DNA from: Clostridia bacterium
GTDB taxonomy: Bacteria > Bacillota > Clostridia > Oscillospirales > RGIG7773
Direction of reading: 5' to 3'
Assembly (NCBI GenBank): GCA_017554835.1
Contig: JAFZHO010000102.1
Location: 1-11,871, forward strand
DNA length: 11,871 nt
Shown here: positions 1 to 5,590 of the stretch, piece after piece
Layout of the letters: the number at the start of each line of letters is the position of its first letter
Numbering within the stretch: position 1 is the first letter of the stretch
Position numbers and translations under genes: made by a program
The notes under the pieces: generated by a model
Seen by the model: the letters and a program-made list of their open reading frames with translations, nothing else
What the model was told of the DNA's origin: nothing
The model's database searches: none

Positions 1-1
1 A

Positions 2-715
2 AGCCCTCACCATACGGTTTCTACGGCAGGACTTGCAGGAGGAGGAAATAACCCCCGCCCGGGAGAAATTTCTCTTGCTCATAACGGGGTTTTATTCCTT
101 GACGAGTTACCCGAATTTAAGCCCTCTTCTCTTGAAATTCTTCGCCAACCCCTCGAGGACGGAAAAGTCACTATTTCCCGCGCATCAGGAACCATCTCTT
201 ATCCTTCCTCGTTTATGCTTGTTTGCGCTATGAACCCCTGCAAATGCGGATATCTGGGCCACCCAACGAAACCCTGTACCTGCTCGGAAACTTCCGTTCA
301 GAAATATAAAAGCAGAATTTCAGGGCCCCTTCTTGATAGAATTGATATTCATATCGAGGTTCCCCCCGTTTCATTTGAACAAATGCAGCAAAAGGAAAAA
401 CCCGAAACAAGCGACTCCATTGCAAAAAGAGTAAACAAAGCCCGCAAACGTCAGCAAGAAAGATATAAAAACACGGGAATCACCTGCAACGCAAACCTTA
501 CCCCCTCTATGATCCGAAAATTCTGCCTTTGCGACGAAATGGCTACGAATATGCTTAAAGAAGCATTTGACGGACTATCTCTTTCGGCGAGAGCATATGA
601 TAAACTTCTTCGCCTTGCAAAGACCATAGCCGATATGGAAGAATCAGATATTATAACCGCCCCTCATATTGCCGAGGCAATAAACTATCGGGCACTTGAC
701 AGAAAATATTTTTAG
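2..715 (+). CDS. yifB: YifB/ComM-family Mg-chelatase-like AAA+ ATPase, C-terminal part (5' end outside window)
   Basis: The reading frame is open from the window edge and gives 237 residues, roughly the last half of a protein that is usually about 500 residues. Numbered from the first visible residue, it starts inside the ATPase domain with HHTVSTAGLAGGG (3-15), then GEISLAHNGVLFLDELPEF (21-39), where LFLDE is the Walker B motif. Four cysteines follow in CKCGYLGHPTKPCTC (80-94). RISGPLLDRID (105-115) carries the conserved arginines of the family. The C-terminal Mg-chelatase domain ends with LSARAYDKLLRLAKT (194-208) and ALDRKYF. In Gram-negative bacteria the relative ComM is a helicase that helps branch migration during natural transformation; the role in Firmicutes is less clear. 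The Walker A motif and the Lon-like N-terminal domain must lie upstream. The next gene starts 14 bases downstream, so this is the first visible gene of an operon. Confidence 0.95.
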   Translation, partial: SPHHTVSTAGLAGGGNNPRPGEISLAHNGVLFLDELPEFKPSSLEILRQPLEDGKVTISRASGTISYPSSFMLVCAMNPCKCGYLGHPTKPCTCSETSVQKYKSRISGPLLDRIDIHIEVPPVSFEQMQQKEKPETSDSIAKRVNKARKRQQERYKNTGITCNANLTPSMIRKFCLCDEMATNMLKEAFDGLSLSARAYDKLLRLAKTIADMEESDIITAPHIAEAINYRALDRKYF

Positions 716-729
716 AAAGGAAAATTTCT

Positions 730-1071
730 ATGCCTTATATTAATTTAGCAACAACAGAAAAACTATCAGACGAAACTAAAAAAACTCTTAAGGAAGAATT
801 CGGCAAAGCCATCACTCTAATCCCCGGTAAAACTGAACAGTGGCTTATGATAAATCTTGAGGGAGAAAAAACCATGTCTCTTGGTGGGGAGTTTAAACCT
901 TGCGCCATTGTGGATATATGGATTTACGGCAGTTCTACCGCCGAAGCTTATGAAAACGTTACCAAAAAGGTTACCGAGATTTTAGAAAAATATCTTGATC
1001 TTTCGAGAGAAAATATCTACGTTTGCTACCAGGAAAGACTTCTCTGGGGCCATAACGGATCTAATTTTTAA
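730..1071 (+). CDS. MIF-family (phenylpyruvate/dopachrome) tautomerase-like protein
   Basis: This 113-residue protein has the length and plan of macrophage migration inhibitory factor, a homotrimeric tautomerase. The start Met is followed directly by Pro, the catalytic base once Met is removed. GKTEQW (33-38) supplies the counterpart of MIF Lys32. The C-terminus, with IYVCY (96-100) and WGHNGSNF (106-113), aligns with the MIF end that carries a Trp and an NNSTF/NGSTF motif. PCAIV (57-61) matches the PCALC of MIF, but the second Cys is Val, so the CXXC oxidoreductase motif is lost. An AAAGGA ribosome binding site lies just after the yifB stop codon. The CpXC gene starts 9 bases after this one ends. 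The physiological substrate is unknown; keto-enol tautomerisation of an aromatic 2-oxoacid is the family activity. There is no signal peptide, so it is predicted cytosolic. Confidence 0.85.
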   Translation: MPYINLATTEKLSDETKKTLKEEFGKAITLIPGKTEQWLMINLEGEKTMSLGGEFKPCAIVDIWIYGSSTAEAYENVTKKVTEILEKYLDLSRENIYVCYQERLLWGHNGSNF

Positions 1072-1080
1072 GGAGTAATT

Positions 1081-1719
1081 ATGGCAGAAAAAATTGAGAT
1101 AACTATTTCTTGTCCTAAATGTAATTTTAGTCAGACAAAAAATATCTATAAAAGCATTAACGCCTCAACCGATGGGGAAATCAAAGACCTTATTTTAAAT
1201 AGAGAGCTTTTTACCTTTACCTGCGATAACTGCGACCATAAAGCCCTTATTGATTATGATTTTCTCTATCACGATCCCGAAAATAAGGTTATGATTTATT
1301 TTCTCAAGGATTATGATGAAAAAGAGGATAATCTATATCGTAATATTCCAAAACCCTCGGAGGATTATAAAATGCGTATCGTTAAATCGGCAAGTGATTT
1401 AATCGAGAAGATAAAAATCTTTGATATGGGATTTGATGATAGAGTCATTGAGCTTTGTAAACTTTTTTATCTTGGAAATATGAGGGAAACAAATCCCGAA
1501 TTTATCACTGACCATATTTATTACGATACTGATAAAAATCTTGTCAACTCGGTTTTTGTCTTTATGAATAAAGAGGGAAAACCTGCCGTTGCAGGACTTG
1601 ATAAGGATTTTTATAATCAGGTTTTTAAAATGTATGAAGAAAGAATTATAAAAAGAGAAAAATCAAGTTTCGAAATAATCGACAAAACCTGGGCAGAAAG
1701 CTTTATAAATAAAAAATAA
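1081..1719 (+). CDS. CpXC-domain protein, putative zinc-binding, function unknown
   Basis: A protein of 212 residues. It opens with a CpXC-type domain: ISCPKCNF (9-16) and CDNC (48-51) form two paired-cysteine knuckles that probably bind one zinc ion, followed by the LIDYDFLYHDP segment (57-67) typical of this family. The remainder (about 75-212) is a mixed helical and beta region rich in Lys, Asp and Glu, with no motif that I recognise. The start codon follows a good AAGGAG ribosome binding site 9 bases after the tautomerase gene, so the two are almost certainly co-transcribed. No membrane segment or signal peptide is visible. The CpXC family has no assigned function; a role in nucleic-acid or protein binding would be a guess. 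The transcript probably ends at the hairpin at 1817-1839. Confidence 0.85.
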   Translation: MAEKIEITISCPKCNFSQTKNIYKSINASTDGEIKDLILNRELFTFTCDNCDHKALIDYDFLYHDPENKVMIYFLKDYDEKEDNLYRNIPKPSEDYKMRIVKSASDLIEKIKIFDMGFDDRVIELCKLFYLGNMRETNPEFITDHIYYDTDKNLVNSVFVFMNKEGKPAVAGLDKDFYNQVFKMYEERIIKREKSSFEIIDKTWAESFINKK

Positions 1720-1745
1720 AAACCTGCAAATTACCCTTATTTTAA

Positions 1746-1787
1746 TATACAAATCGGATAATTATAATATATTATACAAATTGGATA
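1746..1787. repeat. Two 15-base direct repeats, 27 bases apart
   Basis: TATACAAATCGGATA at 1746-1760 recurs as TATACAAATTGGATA at 1773-1787, with one C/T difference. The period of 27 bases is about 2.5 helical turns. The repeats lie in the 3' region between the CpXC gene and the shared terminator. They could be protein-binding sites, remnants of a slippage duplication, or chance similarity in very AT-rich DNA. Confidence 0.5.
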
Positions 1788-1816
1788 TAATAAACAGCGT
1801 TTTTACTACAAAAAAA

Positions 1817-1839
1817 GGCCCCCGATAAATTCGGAGGTC
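1817..1839. terminator. Bidirectional terminator between CpXC gene and SLOG gene
   Basis: GGCCCCCGA (1817-1825), a five-base loop TAAAT, then TCGGAGGTC (1831-1839) form a nine-pair stem. In either direction it has one mismatch and one G-U pair. It is followed by TTTTATTTTT on the + strand and by seven T on the - strand. It can therefore end both the CpXC operon and the SLOG transcript, whose stop codon is at 1842-1844. Confidence 0.8.
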
Positions 1840-1841
1840 TT

Positions 1842-2348
1842 TTATTTTTCGAATATGTTAATAATTTTTTTACCTTTGCTTTTGGCATATTTATATGCGA
1901 TTTTTGTTCCACTTTTTTTCTCAAATCCTTTTTCTGATTTGGGAGAATAATTTTCATTATAATAAAAAAGACAAATCCCGCTATTTTCTATCATATTTCT
2001 GTTTCTTTGAATATAAACGGATTTTCCTGCACGAAATATCCCCTTAGGTAAATAAACCTTATCATATAATTTCAGAAGATACTTTTTGTAATCTCCTATC
2101 TCGCTATCAACTTCCGTTGCAATATAAATTCTTTGGATAAAAGAATATTTTTCTTTTAGCTTTGTTACGGTCTCATAACATAAATCATCGAACTCGCTTT
2201 TACTTCCAAATAAAAATATCCTCACGCCATCCCGGATAATCAAATCCTCAATTTTTCCGCAAAGAATTTCTTTTACGTTTATCGGGTTTTCTACTTTTCT
2301 ATGACCAAAAAAACAACAAATTTTTTCTTTATCACCAAAACAGTTCAT
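1842..2348 (-). CDS. SLOG-family (DUF1273/YpsA-like Rossmann) protein
   Basis: A protein of 168 residues with the signature of small SLOG proteins. The first beta strand ends in CCFFGHR (11-17). LFGSKSEFD (46-54) is the glycine-containing loop expected at the ligand site. RIYIATE (73-79) is a third strand. RNRNMIENSGICLFYYNEN (115-133) matches the family's R-N-x-x-M-x-x-x-S/A-D block. SGTKIAYKYAKSKGKKIINIF (146-166) is the final helix and strand. SLOG domains are Rossmann-like folds thought to bind nucleotides or nucleotide-derived signals; several are linked to conflict systems, but this small type has no proven function. The SD sequence GAGGT lies 5 bases before ATG. The gene diverges from a ribbon-helix-helix gene, with a palindrome between them. 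It has no signal peptide or membrane segment and ends at its own terminator. Confidence 0.8.
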   Translation of the reverse strand: MNCFGDKEKICCFFGHRKVENPINVKEILCGKIEDLIIRDGVRIFLFGSKSEFDDLCYETVTKLKEKYSFIQRIYIATEVDSEIGDYKKYLLKLYDKVYLPKGIFRAGKSVYIQRNRNMIENSGICLFYYNENYSPKSEKGFEKKSGTKIAYKYAKSKGKKIINIFEK

Positions 2349-2363
2349 ACTTTACCTCAAGTT

Positions 2364-2384
2364 ATAGATATACTGTATATCTAT
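2364..2384. promoter_or_regulatory. Perfect 21-base palindrome, candidate operator
   Basis: The arms ATAGATATAC and GTATATCTAT are exact reverse complements around a single central T. The palindrome lies directly downstream of the predicted -10 box of the SLOG gene, covering about +2 to +22 of its transcript and ending 15 bases before its start codon. Ribbon-helix-helix dimers typically bind such symmetric sites, and such a protein is encoded next door. This assignment is inferred. A 5'-end RNA hairpin is the alternative. Confidence 0.6.
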
Positions 2385-2391
2385 TTGCAAC

Positions 2392-2400
2392 ATTATAACA
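2392..2400 (-). promoter_or_regulatory. Extended -10 promoter of the SLOG gene
   Basis: Read on the - strand this is TGTTATAAT, a consensus TATAAT with the upstream TG of an extended -10 element. The -35 region at 17-base spacing (TTTATT, 2415-2420) is poor. The predicted transcript start is near 2385, at the edge of the palindrome. Confidence 0.6.
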
Positions 2401-2422
2401 CATAATAGCTCTAAAATAAACA

Positions 2423-2428
2423 TATAAT
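2423..2428 (+). promoter_or_regulatory. Possible -10 box of the ribbon-helix-helix gene
   Basis: A consensus TATAAT lies 22 bases before the start codon at 2451, with GAGGT as the ribosome binding site between. No convincing -35 hexamer is seen at 16-18 bases, and the DNA is AT-rich, so this is tentative. Confidence 0.4.
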
Positions 2429-2450
2429 ATATTTATTGTGAGGTAATTTT

Positions 2451-2651
2451 ATGGCTGTCAAGAGTGTATCTATTAGAATTGAAAAGGAAATGCTTGATAA
2501 AATTGCTTATATCGCTGATTACGAGGGCAGAAGCGTTAATAGTCACGTTCTTGTCTTAATCAGAGAAAATATAAAAGCGTTCGAAGAAGCAAACGGAAAA
2601 ATCGAAGGCGATATTCACCCCGATATTAACGTTAAACCAACAAGAAGGTAA
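2451..2651 (+). CDS. Ribbon-helix-helix (Arc/CopG-like) DNA-binding protein
   Basis: A protein of 66 residues. KSVSIRIEKEMLDKIAYIAD (4-23) gives the beta strand and first helix, and GRSVNSHVLVLIRENIKAFE (26-45) gives the turn and second helix of an Arc/CopG/MetJ-type fold. The alternating S-I-I face of the strand would contact DNA in the dimer. A polar tail of about 20 residues follows, ending in TRR. Proteins of this type are usually repressors and often act on their own or a neighbouring gene. Here the neighbour is the divergent SLOG gene, with a 21-base palindrome in the shared region, so regulation of that gene is a reasonable inference. It could instead be an antitoxin-like protein, but no toxin-sized gene follows it on the same strand. 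Its own terminator begins one base after the stop codon. Confidence 0.85.
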   Translation: MAVKSVSIRIEKEMLDKIAYIADYEGRSVNSHVLVLIRENIKAFEEANGKIEGDIHPDINVKPTRR

Positions 2652-2682
2652 AAAAGACTCCCTTTTATAAAGGGAGTCTTTT
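2652..2682. terminator. Bidirectional terminator between ribbon-helix-helix gene and esterase gene
   Basis: AAAAGACTCCCTTT (2652-2665), loop TAT, and AAAGGGAGTCTTTT (2669-2682) form a perfect 14-pair stem with A and T flanks on both sides. It lies one base after the ribbon-helix-helix stop and one base beyond the esterase stop codon (2684-2686 on the - strand). It therefore serves both convergent genes. Confidence 0.9.
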
Positions 2683-2683
2683 A

Positions 2684-3643
2684 TTATTTCTCGTTTAGTT
2701 TTTGTTTCGCTTGTCTTAAAAGATTTATTTTCAAATCGTATCTATACTGATAAACGTCGCCGTGACCTCCCTCGTAATAGAAGTCAACGGTTTTTGGCGC
2801 TTTTATTTTATTATAAGCGGCAAAAAACTGTATCGGCGGGCAACAGTCATCCCGAAGTCCCACTCCTGCGAGAACGTGGGCAGTAATTTTCTCCGCCATA
2901 TTCATAACGTCAAGATAAGAAAGGGTTTTAAAAACTCTCTCTTCTGAGATTTTTCCTTCTTCAATCAGATTTTTAAAAAGTCCATAAGACCCTGCTCTTT
3001 TATTTACTCTTTCTCTCAGATCGCAGTTGCTTGGAACGTCGCATAGACAATAGTTTACTCTATCATCCAACGCCGCCATGGAAAGGGAAAGCGCCCCTCC
3101 CTGACTTGCTCCGTTTACCGCCACGATTTTGCCATCCCAGAAATCCATAGAGCATCCTGCATCTATGGCTCTCAGACTATCAAGAATAACCCACCTGAAA
3201 TAATAGTCTCTTTCATCGGCGCCGCCTCTTGTCATAATATGTTCATTCTCAAGAGAAGAATAATTACGCTCATCCTTAGTCTCCCCTTTTTGACCGCGAA
3301 CGTCAATAGAAATTGCGAAAAATCCCTCTTGGCAGAATTTATAAAAATCATCAAACTTTCCACCGTTCCACCCGAAACCGTGATAATTCAGAAAAAGGGA
3401 TAGTTTTTCGTCCGTGACCGGTTTTACCATAAGGGCGTGAACTCTCGTTTTATCGCAGCCGTCATAATAGATATGATAGTTTTCAAATTTTTCGTCCTTT
3501 GATTCCGGAATAATCTCAAGATTTAAAGGGATTTCCCTTCTTAATTTCTGACTTTCCTGCCAGAATGCATCAAAATCAGGTTCTTTATACTGTTCGGGGT
3601 TATAAGCATAGCACTCCGAAACAAGTTCGCAATAATCTTTCAT
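2684..3643 (-). CDS. Acetylxylan esterase / cephalosporin-C deacetylase family (CE7) hydrolase
   Basis: An alpha/beta hydrolase of 319 residues, the usual length of CE7 enzymes, which remove acetyl groups from short xylo-oligosaccharides and similar small esters inside the cell. NYHGFGWNGG (86-95) forms the oxyanion region. RGQKG (116-120) is the RGQ motif. NGASQGG (177-183) holds the nucleophile Ser180. VGLRDDCCPP (261-270) provides the acid Asp265. GGHGD (292-296) provides His294. The residue after this His is Gly instead of the usual Glu of the CE7 HE motif. No signal peptide is visible, as expected for the family. A strong AAAGGAG site precedes ATG. The gene follows serS across a terminator with no promoter visible in the 14 bases between its T-run and ATG, so expression may depend on readthrough. 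Family assignment is firm; the substrate is not. Confidence 0.88.
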   Translation of the reverse strand: MKDYCELVSECYAYNPEQYKEPDFDAFWQESQKLRREIPLNLEIIPESKDEKFENYHIYYDGCDKTRVHALMVKPVTDEKLSLFLNYHGFGWNGGKFDDFYKFCQEGFFAISIDVRGQKGETKDERNYSSLENEHIMTRGGADERDYYFRWVILDSLRAIDAGCSMDFWDGKIVAVNGASQGGALSLSMAALDDRVNYCLCDVPSNCDLRERVNKRAGSYGLFKNLIEEGKISEERVFKTLSYLDVMNMAEKITAHVLAGVGLRDDCCPPIQFFAAYNKIKAPKTVDFYYEGGHGDVYQYRYDLKINLLRQAKQKLNEK

Positions 3644-3663
3644 ATTTTCTCCTTTGCAAAAAA

Positions 3664-3684
3664 GCCCCCGACAAAATCGGAGGC
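3664..3684 (-). terminator. serS terminator / possible leaky attenuator before the esterase gene
   Basis: On the - strand GCCTCCGA, loop TTTTG, TCGGGGGC form an eight-pair stem with one G-U pair, followed by six T. On the + strand the G-U pair becomes a C-A mismatch, so the element is built for the - direction. The T-run is followed at once by GCAAAGGAG, the esterase ribosome binding site. Confidence 0.75.
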
Positions 3685-3690
3685 CTTTTA

Positions 3691-4974
3691 TTATTTCTCT
3701 TTTTTAATAACTTCAAGTCCGCCGAAATAAGGTCTCAATACCTCAGGAATTGTTATAGAACCGTCGTCGTTCTGATAGTTTTCCATAACTGCGGCAACCG
3801 TTCTTCCAACTGCAAGGCCTGAGCCGTTAAGCGTATGAACAAGTTTTGCTTTATCTTTTGCGTCGTCTTTATATTTGATATTTGCTCTTCTCGCCTGGAA
3901 ATCCTCAAAGTCAGAGCAAGAAGAAATCTCAACGTATCTTCCGTAAGAAGGCATCCAAACCTCAATATCATAAGTCATTGCAGAGGAGAAACCAAGATCC
4001 CCTGTGCAAAGGCGAACAACTCTATAAGGAAGTTTAAGAAGCTTCAAAACTTCCTCGGCATCGTTTGTTAATTTTTCAAGCTCTTCGTAGGATTCTTCAG
4101 GTTTTGTGAATTTAACAAGCTCAACCTTATCAAACTGATGCTGACGGATAAGTCCTCTCGTATCTCTTCCGGCGCTTCCTGCCTCTGCTCTGAAGCAAGG
4201 AGTATATGCAGTGAATTTTATGGGAAGTTCTGCCCCATCTAAAATCTCGTTTCTGTAATAGTTTGTAACAGGAACTTCCGCAGTAGGAACAAGGAAATAA
4301 TCCTCGTTCTGAAGATGGAAAGCGTCTTCCTCAAATTTAGGAAGCTGACCTGTTCCCGTCATTGACTCTCTGTTTACCATAAATGGTGGTAGAAGCTCGG
4401 TATAACCTCTTTCGGTATGAGTATTAAGGAAGAAGTTGATAATCGCTCTCTCAAGTCTTGAAGCCGCGCCCTTCATAAATGTAAAACGAGTACCGGTTAC
4501 TTTTCCTGCGCGCTCAACGTCCAAAATTCCAAGCATTTCGCCAAGTTCCCAGTGAGCTTTTGGCTCGAAATCAAACTTGGTTGGCTCCATGAATTTTCTG
4601 ATTTCAACGTTATCGGTATCATCTTTTCCCACTGCTACCTTTTCGTTTGGAATATTAGGAATAGAAAGCAAAATATCTCTGATTTTGCCATCAAGCTCTT
4701 TGATTTTGCCATCGTCTTCTTTAACTTTATCGGAAATTGCTTTCATTTCTTCGAAAACGGGTTTAACGTCTTCGCCGTTTTTCTTCATAAGAGGTATTTT
4801 TTTGGAAACCTCGTTTTGTTTTGCTTTTAATTTTTCAGTTTCGAATATAAGTTCTCTTCTCTCACCGTCAAGAGAAATAACTTCATCAATTTTATCGTCA
4901 AAATTGCCGTTTCTTGTTGCAAGCTGTTTTTTTACTTTTTCGGGGTCTTCCTTGATTCTTTTTATATCTAACAT
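3691..4974 (-). CDS. serS: Seryl-tRNA synthetase
   Basis: A protein of 427 residues, the standard length. It charges tRNA-Ser (and tRNA-Sec where present) with serine in the cytosol. MLDIKRIKEDPE (1-12) is the usual start. Residues about 30-105 are a charged antiparallel coiled coil, the arm that grips the long variable loop of tRNA-Ser. The class II catalytic core follows: TAEVP (231-235) for serine binding, motif 2 in CFRAEAGSAGRDTRG (260-274) with RQHQFDKVE (277-285), and motif 3 in SGLAVGRT (385-392), ending in PEVLRPYFGG (410-419). The start is fixed by an AAGGAG site that overlaps the stop codon of the upstream gene, only 12 bases away, so the two are co-transcribed and probably coupled. 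No T-box leader precedes it, although many Firmicutes control serS that way. Confidence 0.98.
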   Translation of the reverse strand: MLDIKRIKEDPEKVKKQLATRNGNFDDKIDEVISLDGERRELIFETEKLKAKQNEVSKKIPLMKKNGEDVKPVFEEMKAISDKVKEDDGKIKELDGKIRDILLSIPNIPNEKVAVGKDDTDNVEIRKFMEPTKFDFEPKAHWELGEMLGILDVERAGKVTGTRFTFMKGAASRLERAIINFFLNTHTERGYTELLPPFMVNRESMTGTGQLPKFEEDAFHLQNEDYFLVPTAEVPVTNYYRNEILDGAELPIKFTAYTPCFRAEAGSAGRDTRGLIRQHQFDKVELVKFTKPEESYEELEKLTNDAEEVLKLLKLPYRVVRLCTGDLGFSSAMTYDIEVWMPSYGRYVEISSCSDFEDFQARRANIKYKDDAKDKAKLVHTLNGSGLAVGRTVAAVMENYQNDDGSITIPEVLRPYFGGLEVIKKEK

Positions 4975-4986
4975 AATCCGCTCTCC

Positions 4987-5460
4987 TTAGTTTAGCTTAT
5001 CGTCTATAATCTTATAACATTCTTCATCTACGTATTCGGCGCTGACTTCTTTCAGGGCTTTTCTCGCCGAGGACCATTTCCCCTGGGAATAAAGTTTATA
5101 AACCTCGAGAAGTTTTTCCGTATTCAAAATCTCTTTTTCCATAACCTCGGAAGATGCTTCAAGAGTTTCGCAGCTTGCCTCTGCTGTTGCAAGTTCTGCT
5201 TTAAGATTTTCGATATCTTTTTTAAGTTTCTCGTTTTCAAGCTGCTTATTCTGAATAAGGGTTTCGTTTGCCTCGATGGTTACCATCTGACCTTGCAAAA
5301 GAAGTTCAGTCTCTCTGTTATCTTTTAACTGAAAAATATATGCAAGTCCGATAAGGACCGTTACGCACCCTAAAAATACCATCAAATATATAACAAGGGC
5401 TTTTTTTACCTGAGCTTTATCCTCGGTCTGAGGTTTTTGTTCTTTGTTTTTTTCGTCCAT
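4987..5460 (-). CDS. Single-pass membrane protein with coiled coil, function unknown
   Basis: A protein of 157 residues. A charged, Lys- and Glu-rich N-terminus (1-20) leads into one hydrophobic segment, ALVIYLMVFLGCVTVLIGLA and a few more residues (21-43). A heptad-patterned region rich in Leu, Glu and Lys (about 65-118) is predicted to be a coiled coil. The last 40 residues (LLEVYKLYSQGKWSSARKAL, 117-136, and beyond) look like one TPR-type helical hairpin. With positive charge before the membrane segment and no cleavage site, the likely topology is N-in with the coiled coil outside. I do not recognise a family. It lies between parB and serS: the parB stop is 130 bases upstream with no clear terminator, and serS follows 12 bases downstream. 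A link to envelope or chromosome organisation is possible from position only. The SD AAAAAAGGAGC supports the start. Confidence 0.75.
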   Translation of the reverse strand: MDEKNKEQKPQTEDKAQVKKALVIYLMVFLGCVTVLIGLAYIFQLKDNRETELLLQGQMVTIEANETLIQNKQLENEKLKKDIENLKAELATAEASCETLEASSEVMEKEILNTEKLLEVYKLYSQGKWSSARKALKEVSAEYVDEECYKIIDDKLN

Positions 5461-5590
5461 GATTTTTGCTCCTTTTTTGTTACTTTAAGCGTTTTTCGGT
5501 GTTTACACCCCAAATTACCCGCCTTTTTGTCCGTTTTTGTCTTAAAATCGGTTTTTTTGGCTCATTTGTTATGTAAACTTTTCCTTTATT

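Noticed and set aside
2371..2382. Resemblance of the palindrome to an SOS box (CTGTATAT half)
   Set aside because: Only one half resembles the E. coli LexA site, and Firmicutes LexA sites follow a different pattern (CGAAC-N4-GTTCG), so the match is probably chance.
2451..2651. Ribbon-helix-helix gene as antitoxin of a classical toxin-antitoxin pair
   Set aside because: No toxin-sized partner follows in the same transcript; a terminator begins one base after its stop codon.
5498..5509. Short palindrome GGTGTTTACACC upstream of the coiled-coil membrane protein gene
   Set aside because: Five-base arms around TT are too short to call an operator, and no promoter lies in a suitable place.
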